DNA from: Pseudomonadota bacterium
GTDB taxonomy: Bacteria; Pseudomonadota; Alphaproteobacteria; Puniceispirillales; Marisalimonadaceae
Assembly: GCA_027625145.1 (NCBI GenBank)
Contig: JAQBXK010000008.1
Coordinates: forward strand, 1 to 64,000
Length of the DNA: 64,000 nt
Direction: 5' to 3'
A program made the position numbers and the translations under genes. The notes under the pieces are model-generated. The model searched no databases. It worked only from the letters and a program-made list of their open reading frames with translations, and was not told where the DNA came from. This document shows, one piece after another, positions 19,317 through 28,952 of this stretch. How positions within the stretch are numbered: the stretch's first letter is position 1; every line of letters begins with the position of its first letter.

Positions 19317-20498
19317 CTAAATGCCCGCCTCTTTTTTAATAGCAGGAACTAAATCTAGTTTTTCCCATGTAAATGAACCATTCAAACCTTCATTAGGACT
19401 TCTACCAAAGTGCCCATAAGCTGATGAAGGAACATATATAGGAGCATTTAAATTTAAATGCTTTCTAATTCCTCTTGGAGACATATCAATTAAATTTAAT
19501 AGAATTTTTTCAATTAATGTATCTTTAATTATGCCAGTACCATTAGTATTTACATAAAATGATAGTGGTTTAGCAATACCTATTCCATACGCAACTTGAA
19601 TGGTACACTTGGATGCCAATCCTGCTGCAACAATATTTTTGGCTAAATACCGAGTTAAGTATGCCGCAGATCTATCTACTTTAGTAGGATCTTTTCCTGA
19701 AAAAGCACCTCCTCCATGAGGAGCTGCTCCACCATACGTATCAACTATTATTTTTCTTCCCGTTAAACCAGTATCTCCATCTGGTCCACCTATTTCAAAT
19801 ATACCTGTAGGATTAACATAAAATTCCTCCTCAGGACACATCCAACCTTTAGGTAATACATCTGTTAATACATTTCTAACTAAATTTTTTATTTCGTCTT
19901 GGTCACAATCTTTAATATGTTGTGTAGACACAACTATTGAACTAGCTCCTATAGGTCTACCATCTTGATATTTTAAAGTTATTTGAGATTTACTATCAGG
20001 TAGTAAAATACTATTTTTATTATTATGCCTTAAGTTAGCCATTTCCTTTAAAATTTTATGCGAATAAAATATTGGAGCAGGCATTAGCGCTTCTGTCTCA
20101 TCACATGCATATCCAAACATTAAACCTTGATCGCCTGCGCCTTCATCTTTATTGCCTAATTGATCAACACCCACTGCAATATCTTCAGATTGCTGGTGTA
20201 AATGACATTCAAAATGCATTTTTTCCCAATGGTATCCGTCTTGTTCATATCCAATATCTTTTACAGCTTTTCTAACATGAGCTTCTATTTCATCATTATT
20301 TATATCCATTCCCTCAGGAAGTCTATACTCACCTGCAACAACAGTTCTGTTTGTTGTTACTAACGTTTCACAAGCTACTCTAGCCTGCGGATATTTAGTT
20401 AGCATTAAATCAACAATAGTATCAGAAATTCTATCACAAACCTTATCAGGATGACCTTCTGAAACTGATTCTGATGTAAATAAATAATTATTTTTCAT
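19317..20498 (-). CDS. metK: S-adenosylmethionine synthetase
   Basis: MetK makes SAM from methionine and ATP. It is full length at 393 residues, with [14 protein letters not shown] (ATP-binding His), [29 protein letters not shown] and [19 protein letters not shown]. The start overlaps the lnt stop by one base (TAATG), so translation is coupled. In this lineage metK lies directly between lnt and trmB. The XRE-type regulator often found between lnt and metK is absent, and no SAM riboswitch fits in the spacing. Confidence 0.98.
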   Translation of the reverse strand: MKNNYLFTSESVSEGHPDKVCDRISDTIVDLMLTKYPQARVACETLVTTNRTVVAGEYRLPEGMDINNDEIEAHVRKAVKDIGYEQDGYHWEKMHFECHLHQQSEDIAVGVDQLGNKDEGAGDQGLMFGYACDETEALMPAPIFYSHKILKEMANLRHNNKNSILLPDSKSQITLKYQDGRPIGASSIVVSTQHIKDCDQDEIKNLVRNVLTDVLPKGWMCPEEEFYVNPTGIFEIGGPDGDTGLTGRKIIVDTYGGAAPHGGGAFSGKDPTKVDRSAAYLTRYLAKNIVAAGLASKCTIQVAYGIGIAKPLSFYVNTNGTGIIKDTLIEKILLNLIDMSPRGIRKHLNLNAPIYVPSSAYGHFGRSPNEGLNGSFTWEKLDLVPAIKKEAGI

Positions 20499-22033
20499 TA
20501 AATAAACCTTCTCAAATAATTAATTTTATTTATTCTCATATTTATATACAAAACATATAAAATTGAAATTAAAAATATCCAATCTCCATATTTTTTATAT
20601 AATGTACTTTTCAAACTTGATACTAAATATGTAGTTTTTGTATCTTCTTTGTTTAATTTTATTTTTATAATTTCATTACCATATGGAGAAATCAATGCAG
20701 AAATTCCAGTATTTGCCACTCTAACTAATGGCATCCCCAACTCAACAGCTCTAATTTTTGCTAAAGCAAAATGCTGATATGGCCCTATTGTACTCCCAAA
20801 CCAAGCATCGTTTGTAATATTAATTATAAGTCTAGTTTTATTTGATATTCTTTTTCTAACTTCACCTGAAAACAAAACTTCATAACAAATTAATGGTAAA
20901 ACATGCCCTAAATTTGGCAAAGTCATCACGTCATTATTTTTTCCACTTGAAAAATCTGCTTTACTTATAAATTGGGCCATATTTTTAAAAAATAATCTGA
21001 AAGGAATATATTCTCCAAATGGAACCAAGTGAATTTTATTATAAATATATTCTATATTTCCTGATGAATTAATAGAAGCCATAGAATTAAATAAATTTTG
21101 GTCTTTGATATTTAATAAACCAGTAACTAATGAAGTTTTCTTATCTAAACCGGCTGCTTTTATTGTATTTGTCAATAAACTTAAATCCCTAGGTATCAAA
21201 CCTTCAAAACCAGTTTCGGGCCATATTACAATACGAAATTTATTGTTATATTTTTTTGAAGTAAATGTTGACAATTGCACAAGTTTTTTTAGATGACTCT
21301 CTCTCTTTGTTCCATCCCATTTATCTTTTTGTTTTATGTTTGGCTGTACAATTGTAATTAATTGTTTGTCATTTATAATTAATTTTTCTCTATGCTCATA
21401 TCTAGAAAAAGCAGCGTAAAAAATTGAAATTATAGGCAAAAATAATATAAAAAATATTAAATATTTATTGTTCCAATTATAATAAACAATTACCGGTGTT
21501 AAACTTACAATAAAAACTATTAAATTTCCTGTAAAACTTCCTACAAATGAAAAAATTTGAATCGTATATTCATTCGAAGATAATATTATAGATGGCATTA
21601 ACCAAGGAAAACCGGTAAAAATGTTTGCTCTAATATACTCTGCTATGGATAAGGTAATAATTGTTATAAAAATTGAATGCCCTATTCTATTTCCTATATA
21701 TCTAGAAAACCAAAAAGCTAAAGCCCAAAATAACGCCATTACACAAGGAAGTATAATTACAGCCAGAGGCATTAAAAAAACATGATAAGTATTGGAAACC
21801 AAAAAAGCCGAACCAATCCAATGCAATCCAAATAAAAACCAGCCAAGTCCTAAAAACCAGCCAATAAAAAATATTTTTTTTAAGGATTTAATTTTATGAA
21901 CAATATAAATACCTAACCCTAAAGTAAAAATTAATGGAGAGATCGAAAACGGTGTAATAGAAAGAGTTGCCAATCCTCCAATAAAAAAGAGCGTGGCGCA
22001 AAGAAAAAAATTATGATTATAAAGTTTTTCCAT
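20498..22033 (-). CDS. lnt: Apolipoprotein N-acyltransferase
   Basis: This integral membrane enzyme adds the third acyl chain to the N-terminal cysteine of lipoproteins. Several hydrophobic helices fill residues 1-210, followed by a nitrilase-like periplasmic domain. That domain holds the Glu in [10 protein letters not shown], the Lys in [15 protein letters not shown] and the nucleophile Cys in [16 protein letters not shown]-terminal membrane helix lies near residue 490. At 511 residues it is full length. Its presence agrees with several lipobox proteins in the window. Confidence 0.96.
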   Translation of the reverse strand: MEKLYNHNFFLCATLFFIGGLATLSITPFSISPLIFTLGLGIYIVHKIKSLKKIFFIGWFLGLGWFLFGLHWIGSAFLVSNTYHVFLMPLAVIILPCVMALFWALAFWFSRYIGNRIGHSIFITIITLSIAEYIRANIFTGFPWLMPSIILSSNEYTIQIFSFVGSFTGNLIVFIVSLTPVIVYYNWNNKYLIFFILFLPIISIFYAAFSRYEHREKLIINDKQLITIVQPNIKQKDKWDGTKRESHLKKLVQLSTFTSKKYNNKFRIVIWPETGFEGLIPRDLSLLTNTIKAAGLDKKTSLVTGLLNIKDQNLFNSMASINSSGNIEYIYNKIHLVPFGEYIPFRLFFKNMAQFISKADFSSGKNNDVMTLPNLGHVLPLICYEVLFSGEVRKRISNKTRLIINITNDAWFGSTIGPYQHFALAKIRAVELGMPLVRVANTGISALISPYGNEIIKIKLNKEDTKTTYLVSSLKSTLYKKYGDWIFLISILYVLYINMRINKINYLRRFI

Positions 22034-22041
22034 AAATATAA

Positions 22042-22926
22042 CTAAAGTTTTTTTTGATTAATCTTTGATATGTCACTTAAACCTCTAATTCTAACTAGTA
22101 CAATTCTTCTTGGATCTGCATCCAAAATTTCAAATTCAAGGCCAGAAGAAGAATGCCTAACAACTTCCCCTATTACCGGGACTCTGCCTATTATATTTAT
22201 AATAAATCCACCAAGAGTATCAATTTCTTCGTTTAAGTCTTCATTTGTTAAAGAAATTAAAAAATCTTCTATTAATTCTATCGTAATTCTTGCTTCTACA
22301 ATTACAGATCCATCCGGCATTTTTTCAAGTCTACATTCAGTTAAAGAATCATGTTCATCTTCAATTTCACCAACCAATTCTTCAACTAAATCTTCAATAG
22401 TTACAAGGCCGTCAATTCCTCCATATTCGTCAACCACAAGAGCTAGATGACGTCTTTTAATTCTCATCTCATGTAACAAGTCTAATAAACTAATTGAGGG
22501 TGAAACAAATATTGGTTCTTTTAACAATGATTTAATATTCTTTTTTTCTTTTAAATATAAATTTGCTAACACATCCTTTATATGAATAATACCCACAACA
22601 TCATCTAAACTTTCTCCTCTAACAGGAACTCTACTATGATTAGCTTTTATTAACTGTCTTACAATTTCATTAAAATTATCTGACATAGCTACTGAAACTA
22701 TGTTAATTCTGGGTACCATTACATCAGATGCTGTTATACCTCTTAAGCCTGCTAAATTTTTTAATAACTCATTTTCATGACTTAAACTATTTCCTTTTGA
22801 ATCGTCCGCATTAATTCTTCTAGCAACAAACTGTTCTAATTCTTTGTCTACTTGATCAGCTTTTTGAATTTCTTTTTTAAAAAAGAAATTGGGTATTGCA
22901 AAATTGACTAAAGATTTTTTTTTCAC
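22042..22926 (-). CDS. corC: CorC/HlyC-type CBS-domain protein (YbeX)
   Basis: This cytosolic CBS-pair protein lies next to lnt and ybeY in many genomes. In E. coli it is linked to Mg/Co efflux and, as YbeX, to ribosome and RNA metabolism. It has two CBS motifs (VMVPRINIVSVAMSDNFNEI; GIIHIKDVL; IKRRHLALVVDEYGGIDGLVTIEDLVEELVGEI) and a C-terminal CorC/HlyC transporter-associated domain (TLGGFIINIIGRVPVIGE). There is no membrane domain in its 294 residues, typical of the short form. Confidence 0.93.
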   Translation of the reverse strand: MKKKSLVNFAIPNFFFKKEIQKADQVDKELEQFVARRINADDSKGNSLSHENELLKNLAGLRGITASDVMVPRINIVSVAMSDNFNEIVRQLIKANHSRVPVRGESLDDVVGIIHIKDVLANLYLKEKKNIKSLLKEPIFVSPSISLLDLLHEMRIKRRHLALVVDEYGGIDGLVTIEDLVEELVGEIEDEHDSLTECRLEKMPDGSVIVEARITIELIEDFLISLTNEDLNEEIDTLGGFIINIIGRVPVIGEVVRHSSSGLEFEILDADPRRIVLVRIRGLSDISKINQKKL

Positions 22927-22945
22927 TTTTATTCCTGTTTTCTAT

Positions 22946-23494
22946 TTAAGTGTTATCTATATAAGGATCAGAGATTTTTAAATTTTTTAATATTTTTACT
23001 TCTAATGTTTCCATAACTTTTGCTTCACAACTATTTTCATGATCATAACCTAATAAATGTAAAATACCGTGAATAAATAAATGAATTAAGTGATCAATTG
23101 GTATTTTTTTTTCAGAATTTGCTTCTTTAATTAAAGTGTCAGAAGATATAACTATATCACCCAAAAAATTAACAAAATCATCATTATTTAATAAGTTATC
23201 TGTATTTATATTTTGTCCTGAAGGAAATGATAATACATTTGTTGGAAAGTTGATTTTTTTAAATTTTTTGTTTAATTGAGTTATCTTTTTATCTCCTGTA
23301 AATAATATTGAAATAGAAATTTTGTTTCTAAGATTTTTGTTCTTAGTATTCTCAATAATTTGATTTACAATTAAAGTGATTTTTTGTTCAAAAAATTCAT
23401 TAATTATATTTTCCCACCATAAATTCTCTATTATAGCTTCTATAAAATAATTTTCTGTATCCCAAACTTTATATTTTTTCTTTATTGTTGGCAT
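22946..23494 (-). CDS. ybeY: Endoribonuclease YbeY
   Basis: YbeY is a metal-dependent RNase in 16S rRNA 3' maturation and 70S quality control. The three-His zinc motif is seen in HLFIHGILHLLGYDHE (HGxxHLxGxDH). The NVLSFPSG segment is also typical. At 182 residues it is slightly longer than E. coli YbeY, with a lysine-rich N-terminus. It is between phoH and corC in the standard order. Confidence 0.95.
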   Translation of the reverse strand: MPTIKKKYKVWDTENYFIEAIIENLWWENIINEFFEQKITLIVNQIIENTKNKNLRNKISISILFTGDKKITQLNKKFKKINFPTNVLSFPSGQNINTDNLLNNDDFVNFLGDIVISSDTLIKEANSEKKIPIDHLIHLFIHGILHLLGYDHENSCEAKVMETLEVKILKNLKISDPYIDNT

Positions 23495-23516
23495 TTGAAT
23501 ATATTTTGATTAAAAA

Positions 23517-24509
23517 TTAATTTTTATTCTGTTTATTATAAGCTTTTATAATTTCAGCAACGATTGGATGTCTTATAACATCCTCTACTCCTAATTCTAT
23601 AATTTTTATAGCTTTAATATTGTTAAGAATTTCTTGAGCTTGCTTTAGTCCAGACTTTTGTCCAATAGGCAAATCAACTTGACTTAGATCTCCATTTATT
23701 ACCATTCGAGACCCCTCACCAATTCTTGTTAAAACCATTTTCATTTGTGTAGATGTGGTATTTTGAGCTTCATCAACAATTATGAAAGAATTTGTAAACG
23801 TTCTTCCTCTCATAAAAGCTAAAGGCGCAATTTCTATTTCACCAGATTGAATTTTTTTTTCAACTCTATCTGCAGGCATCATTTCATATAATGCATCATA
23901 TATTGGTCTTAAATATGGATCTATTTTTTCTTTCATATCTCCAGGTAGAAAACCCAATCTTTCTCCAGCTTCTACCGCAGGCCTTGTTAAAATTATTTTT
24001 TCTACGAAGCCTTTTTTTAACATCTCAATTCCTTTGGCAACAGCTAAATATGATTTTCCTGTGCCAGCAGGACCAAGACCGAAAACTAATTCAAAATTTT
24101 TTAAAGCTTCAAAATAAGTTTTCTGACCTATACTTTTGGGAACAATTGTTTTTTTCCAAGTTTCAATTTGCAAAGAATTATATTCATTTTTTTTATTAAT
24201 TCTTAATTTATTTATGTTGTGATTTTGAAGCATTCTAAATTGATCTTCAAATTTAGAAAATTCACATACAATATTAATACCTTTTTGATTAGATAAATCG
24301 TTATATATATTTGTTAAAATAATTTTTGCTAATTTTATTTTCTCTATATTTCCAAAAATATTAAATTGATTACCAAATGAATTGATTCTTACTTCTATTA
24401 ATTTTTCTAATTTAGATAAATTAATACTTTGGGTTCCTATAATAAGAGCTATTAGAGAATTGTTTGGAAAATCAATAGTAATTTCTTCTTTATGTTCTTT
24501 CAAATTCAA
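23517..24509 (-). CDS. phoH: PhoH-like ATPase (YbeZ)
   Basis: This P-loop ATPase often partners YbeY in RNA metabolism. Walker A is GLGPAGTGKSYLA. The second motif region is IILTRPAVEAGERLGFLPGDMKEK, Walker B is FIIVDEAQNTT, and RMVINGDLSQVDLP follows. The N-terminal part has a KH-like region. At 330 residues it is normal. It starts 35 bp after miaB. Confidence 0.94.
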   Translation of the reverse strand: MNLKEHKEEITIDFPNNSLIALIIGTQSINLSKLEKLIEVRINSFGNQFNIFGNIEKIKLAKIILTNIYNDLSNQKGINIVCEFSKFEDQFRMLQNHNINKLRINKKNEYNSLQIETWKKTIVPKSIGQKTYFEALKNFELVFGLGPAGTGKSYLAVAKGIEMLKKGFVEKIILTRPAVEAGERLGFLPGDMKEKIDPYLRPIYDALYEMMPADRVEKKIQSGEIEIAPLAFMRGRTFTNSFIIVDEAQNTTSTQMKMVLTRIGEGSRMVINGDLSQVDLPIGQKSGLKQAQEILNNIKAIKIIELGVEDVIRHPIVAEIIKAYNKQNKN

Positions 24510-24544
24510 TATTTTCTTACTTTCAAATATTTTATAACTTTAAT

Positions 24545-25882
24545 TTATACTATAGAACCGCTAATACTATTTTGAAAAGCTTCAGAAACTTTTACATTAA
24601 TAATGGAGCCTATCAAATTTTCTTTTTCATGATTAAAATAAACAGATTGATTGTAAGGAGACCTTCCTAAATATTGATTTACTTTTTTTCCATTTTTTAA
24701 TATCAAAACTTTTATTACAGAATTTATAGATTTTTTATTAAATTCAAATTGTTGTTCTCTTAATATATTTTGTACCTCTTGTAACCTTGAGCTTTTAATT
24801 TGTTCATCAACCTGATTAAAAAATACTGCGGCAGGTGTCCCTGGTCGAACAGAGTATTTAAAGGAATAGGCTTGAGAAAATTTAACCTCTTTAATTATTT
24901 TAATTGTAGCATCATGATCTTTATCTGTTTCTCCAGGAAAACCTATTATAAAATCTCCTGATATTGCAATATTGGGAATATAATTCCTAACTTTTTCTAT
25001 AATCTTCAAATAATGATCTACTTTATGCTTTCTATTCATCAGCTTAAGGATGTTATCTGAACCAGATTGTAAAGGTAAATGAAGATAAGGCATTAATTTT
25101 TCAATATCTCTATGAGCCTCTATTAACTCTAGATCCATATCCAAAGGATGAGATGTTGTATATCTTATAAATTGAAGTTCTTTAATCTTGGCCAGCTCTT
25201 TAATTAAACTTCCTAAACGCCACACTTTACCGTCTTTGCCTTTGGAGCTCCAAGCATTAACATTTTGCCCCAATAAAGTTATTTCTTTTACACCAGCATC
25301 TATTAATTTTTTAGCCTCATCAATTATAGAGTTTGTAGATCTAGAATACTCCGCCCCTCTAGTATAAGGAACAACGCAAAAAGAACAAAACTTGTCACAC
25401 CCTTCCTGAATAGTTAAAAAAGCAGACGGACCTCTTTGTGTAATTTCTGACTTCAATTCATCAAATTTTGGAATAACTGGAAAATCAATGCTAATTAATT
25501 TATTTTTTTCAATAGGGTCAACTTTAGAAATTAATTCGGGCAAGTTTTGATAAGATTGAGGCCCAACAACTATATCTACCCAAGGAGAGCGCTTCATAAT
25601 TTCATCGCCTTCAGCTTGAGCAACGCATCCGGCAACTGCTATAATAGTTTTTTTTCCTGTTTTTTCTTTTCTTAATTTTGCTTGATCTCTAATTCGACCT
25701 AGTTCTGAATAAGTCTTTTCTACAGCCTTTTCACGTATATGACATGTATTAAGTACTATAATATCTGCATCATCACCATCATTATGTAATTCATAACCTA
25801 ATGGTTTTAATAGATCGACCATCTTTTCAGAATCATAGAAATTCATCTGACAGCCATGCGTTTTAATATAGAGCTTTTTCAT
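24545..25882 (-). CDS. miaB: tRNA-2-methylthio-N6-isopentenyladenosine synthase MiaB
   Basis: This radical SAM methylthiotransferase modifies A37 of tRNAs reading U-initial codons. Cysteines for the auxiliary cluster are in KTHGCQMNFYDSEKM, LNTCHIREKA and VAGCVAQAEG. The radical SAM CxxxCxxC is in GCDKFCSFCVVPYTRG, and a TRAM domain closes the C-terminus. At 445 residues it is full length. It stands upstream of phoH as in many Alphaproteobacteria. Confidence 0.97.
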   Translation of the reverse strand: MKKLYIKTHGCQMNFYDSEKMVDLLKPLGYELHNDGDDADIIVLNTCHIREKAVEKTYSELGRIRDQAKLRKEKTGKKTIIAVAGCVAQAEGDEIMKRSPWVDIVVGPQSYQNLPELISKVDPIEKNKLISIDFPVIPKFDELKSEITQRGPSAFLTIQEGCDKFCSFCVVPYTRGAEYSRSTNSIIDEAKKLIDAGVKEITLLGQNVNAWSSKGKDGKVWRLGSLIKELAKIKELQFIRYTTSHPLDMDLELIEAHRDIEKLMPYLHLPLQSGSDNILKLMNRKHKVDHYLKIIEKVRNYIPNIAISGDFIIGFPGETDKDHDATIKIIKEVKFSQAYSFKYSVRPGTPAAVFFNQVDEQIKSSRLQEVQNILREQQFEFNKKSINSVIKVLILKNGKKVNQYLGRSPYNQSVYFNHEKENLIGSIINVKVSEAFQNSISGSIV

Positions 25883-25930
25883 ATAATTAACACTTTACAA
25901 TAATGCCTTCTTTAGTGCCATATATATTGT

Positions 25931-26758
25931 TTATCCTGCAAGCTTTTTTCTTGATAAAGATAAAGAATAAGCTCTATATATTTTTTGCTCTATGTATTTG
26001 CTCAAATCTTTTCTATTAGTAAAGTCTTTTGAATTAACTGGTTCTAAGTATATAATTTTGGCTTGTATTGACTTTAAGTTTTTTAAGATTAATAGATGTT
26101 GAGTTAAAATCATATCACCATACCAAGCTATTATTGGCCTTAACCATCTATTTATTGGTATTCCATTTATTTCAGAATATATGATAACTAATGGTTGAAT
26201 AAAGAAATTTTGATTTTCTACTGCTGAAAAAACGTTAGATTTAAATGATAAAACCCTATTTCCATCAGATGAAGTCGCCTCTGGAAAAATTAGTATTTTT
26301 TCTCTTTCAGACAATAATTTAAAAATTTTATATTTTTGTAATAAACTTTCTGATTTAACCCTTTTAATAAAAATTGTGCCGGCTAATCTTGATAAAAAGC
26401 CAAAAATAGGCCAATTTTTAACTTCTGATTTAGCAACAAATTTTAATGGAAACTGTGAACCTAAAATAGGGATATCTAAATAAGAGATATGATTACTAAC
26501 AAAAAGATTACACCTTTTTGATTTCTCTATATTTCCTTCATATTCAATTTTAATAGATATAAGCCAAACTATCATTCGATAAAAAAGCACAGGTAAAGAA
26601 TTTCTAACAAATGGAAAAATTCTTCCAAAAATAAATGATATTAAAATCATTGGAGCCACTAAAATTAAAAATATAAAAAATTTTGTATTAAATACAATTT
26701 GATCAATTATTGAAGATTGAATAATAAGTCTAAAATTTATATTGTTTTTAGCTATCAT
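25931..26758 (-). CDS. 1-acyl-glycerol-3-phosphate acyltransferase family (PlsC/OlsA-like)
   Basis: This membrane acyltransferase makes phosphatidic acid from lysophosphatidate or, as OlsA, O-acylates lyso-ornithine lipid. A hydrophobic N-terminal helix (about residues 25-60) precedes NHISYLDIPILG (the NHx4D catalytic motif) and FPEATSSDGNRVLSF (the EGTR-type motif, with Glu present). It is 275 residues, starting 11 bp after the OlsB-like gene, which raises the chance of an OlsA role. The sequence alone does not separate PlsC from OlsA. Confidence 0.88.
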   Translation of the reverse strand: MIAKNNINFRLIIQSSIIDQIVFNTKFFIFLILVAPMILISFIFGRIFPFVRNSLPVLFYRMIVWLISIKIEYEGNIEKSKRCNLFVSNHISYLDIPILGSQFPLKFVAKSEVKNWPIFGFLSRLAGTIFIKRVKSESLLQKYKIFKLLSEREKILIFPEATSSDGNRVLSFKSNVFSAVENQNFFIQPLVIIYSEINGIPINRWLRPIIAWYGDMILTQHLLILKNLKSIQAKIIYLEPVNSKDFTNRKDLSKYIEQKIYRAYSLSLSRKKLAG

Positions 26759-26769
26759 GTTGAAGCCTA

Positions 26770-27660
26770 TTAATGTAAAAATTTTTTCTTATATTTATCG
26801 TCTATGTTATCTGTTTTAACCACTACACACAAATCTATTGTATTAAACTCATGATCTACAAAAAAGCTTTCACTGACTTTTCCACCAACCCTTAAATAAC
26901 CTTTAATTAAAGGAGGTAATTTCACAAAAATTCTTATCTCACTCAAATTTTTATTTTCATAATTATCTATTGGATAAATATTATTATCTAAACTTTCTAC
27001 AGACAATTCTTTTGGTAAAGAATGGTTTTGTTTTAGATAAGATAATTGATTAGAAAATTTAATTACATCAGTACCTGGAAAACTTGCACAACCTAATAAA
27101 ATTTTTATATCATACATATTTATGTAATTAGCAATTGCTTTCCACAATAGATTCATTGTAGTTCCATTTCTATAATCTTTATGTACGCATGATCTTCCTA
27201 ACTCAAGTATTTCATTTTTTTTAAATAAATTAACTATATTAGATAAATCAAATTCTGCAGATGTATAAAAACCTCCAAATTGACTAACTTGGTCACCTCT
27301 CATTAATCTATAAGTACCTATTATTTTATTCTTAAAGTTTTTCCTTGTTTTATCTATTACTATTAAGTGATCAGCAAAATTATCAACTTGATCATAATCC
27401 CTTCTGAACATTTTTTTTGATAGAGATGCTATTGCATTTCCTTCTTTATAAAAAACAGAATATCTTAATGATTGCGCATGTTTTATTTCAGAATGTTTTT
27501 CAGCTAATTTTATTATAAAATCACCAACTTCAATTGTTGGAAAAGGTTTTTTAAAATTTTGTCTTAAATAGTAATTTTTATATTTTCTAAATATTAACCA
27601 CAAATTATTGTTTTTAATTTTTTGAAACCATAATCTATTTTCTATTCTTTTTTCTAACAT
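26770..27660 (-). CDS. OlsB-like GNAT N-acyltransferase
   Basis: This COG3176-type protein belongs to the ornithine-acyl-ACP N-acyltransferase/acyl-homoserine-lactone-synthase-like GNAT group. Signature segments are LRYSVFYKEGNA, DYDQVDNFADHLIV, IGTYRLMRGDQ, FYTSAEFDLSN, LELGRSCVHKDYRNG and LLGCASFPGTD. At 296 residues it matches OlsB, which attaches a 3-hydroxyacyl chain to ornithine to form lyso-ornithine lipid. It lies directly upstream of a PlsC/OlsA-type gene, the arrangement of olsBA operons. Function is inferred from the family and the pairing. Confidence 0.8.
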   Translation of the reverse strand: MLEKRIENRLWFQKIKNNNLWLIFRKYKNYYLRQNFKKPFPTIEVGDFIIKLAEKHSEIKHAQSLRYSVFYKEGNAIASLSKKMFRRDYDQVDNFADHLIVIDKTRKNFKNKIIGTYRLMRGDQVSQFGGFYTSAEFDLSNIVNLFKKNEILELGRSCVHKDYRNGTTMNLLWKAIANYINMYDIKILLGCASFPGTDVIKFSNQLSYLKQNHSLPKELSVESLDNNIYPIDNYENKNLSEIRIFVKLPPLIKGYLRVGGKVSESFFVDHEFNTIDLCVVVKTDNIDDKYKKKFLH

Positions 27661-27710
27661 AATTGATCCTCTATCTTTTCCAACTATGTTCTATATTTAT
27701 TGCACATTTA

Positions 27711-28142
27711 TTAAATCTTTAAGCATAGTGTAAGAGCATCAATTCTTGAATTGTCTTTTTGCTTATAATACCTTTTTCTCTCTCCTATTTTATAAAAGCC
27801 ATTTTTAAAATAAAAGTTAATAGCAAAAATATTTTCAACTGAGACTTCTAAAAAAATATAATTTACCTCTAATTTCTTCATTTCATTAATTAAACAAGAT
27901 CCATAACCTTTTCCTTGATAAGCTTTATTTATTCCAATTTTAATGATTTCTATTTCATTTTTAATTTTAAAAAATGACACATAACCAATAATTTGGTTTA
28001 TCTCCATTTTCCAAATTTTAAAACAATCTTGTTTAGTGAAATCGACTAGTTCACTATATGTTATTGGGTCTTGAAAAAGTTCTTTTTCAATTTCTAATAC
28101 TCTTTGAAAATTATTTTCTTTTAAAGGTTGAATTTTTATCAT
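27711..28142 (-). CDS. rimI: GNAT acetyltransferase, RimI-like
   Basis: This small GNAT N-acetyltransferase is probably the S18-alanine acetyltransferase RimI or a close relative. The acetyl-CoA loop is YQGKGYGSCLINEM. The later segment FLEVSVENIFAINFYFKNGFYKIGERKRYY is the RimI-type motif B. At 143 residues it is normal. It starts one base after tsaB ends, and tsaB-rimI pairing is very common, which supports the name. Confidence 0.88.
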   Translation of the reverse strand: MIKIQPLKENNFQRVLEIEKELFQDPITYSELVDFTKQDCFKIWKMEINQIIGYVSFFKIKNEIEIIKIGINKAYQGKGYGSCLINEMKKLEVNYIFLEVSVENIFAINFYFKNGFYKIGERKRYYKQKDNSRIDALTLCLKI

Positions 28143-28143
28143 T

Positions 28144-28869
28144 TTAAATTTTTTTAGCTATCTCTGGCGATCTTACATATAGAGGTTCAATTTTATTATA
28201 AACTATATCTGTATTATTTATGTATTCAAATTTATCGATTGCTAGCTGTGCTAATTTAGCTATCCAAAAAGCATTTGGAACTTGAATTATATTTTCAGAA
28301 ATTTTAATCTTAATAGAATTATTATTGATTAAATATGATTCATAACCAACAGCTAGAACATCTTCATCGATTAGACTATTTTGTATAAAATACTCTTGTA
28401 TGTTTTCTAACTTTAATACTTTAGTTCTGCCCATAGATCGAAAAGGAAATAATAATTTTTTATCCTTTTCTAATTTAAATAACTGTATAAAAACATCTTC
28501 TCTCTTTGTGTCAACTAAAGATATAATATATTTGATGCTCTTTTTTTTGGCCTCTTCTATAACAGACATTCCTAACGCAGCCAAACCATTTACTCCTATT
28601 GTTTTTAAATTTTCGTTGGAAATAATCATTCCTTTCACTACTGCTATTACAGACCTTAGTCCAGTAAAGCCTCCCGGGCCACACCCTACTGCAACATGTG
28701 ATATTTGACTAATAGATATTGAGTTTTCATATAAAAACATTTTTATAGCTGGCACTATAATTTGAGCTAATTCATTTGTTATTTCTATTGATTTATTGCA
28801 AATAATTAAATTATTTTTTAATAAAACCATAGATAATGTTGAAGTACTACCTTCAATTGAAAAAATCAT
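28144..28869 (-). CDS. tsaB: tRNA threonylcarbamoyladenosine synthesis protein TsaB
   Basis: TsaB is the inactive ASKHA-fold partner of TsaD in t6A37 tRNA modification. VAVGCGPGGFTGLRSVIAVVKGM is the family signature, and the start MIFSIEGSTSTLSMVLL has the phosphate-binding strand seen in TsaB. The length is 241 residues. It is followed by rimI and is divergent from the polysaccharide deacetylase across 83 bp. Confidence 0.92.
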   Translation of the reverse strand: MIFSIEGSTSTLSMVLLKNNLIICNKSIEITNELAQIIVPAIKMFLYENSISISQISHVAVGCGPGGFTGLRSVIAVVKGMIISNENLKTIGVNGLAALGMSVIEEAKKKSIKYIISLVDTKREDVFIQLFKLEKDKKLLFPFRSMGRTKVLKLENIQEYFIQNSLIDEDVLAVGYESYLINNNSIKIKISENIIQVPNAFWIAKLAQLAIDKFEYINNTDIVYNKIEPLYVRSPEIAKKI

Positions 28870-28952
28870 AATTTTAACTTTTTTTATTATCTTTAAAAAA
28901 AAAAATGGTTTAAATAAAAGTAATATATTGTTTAACCTAGTTTGAGGCTAAA

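Noticed and set aside
20499-20560. SAM riboswitch before metK
   Set aside because: metK overlaps the lnt stop, so there is no leader, and no riboswitch-like conserved stems were seen.
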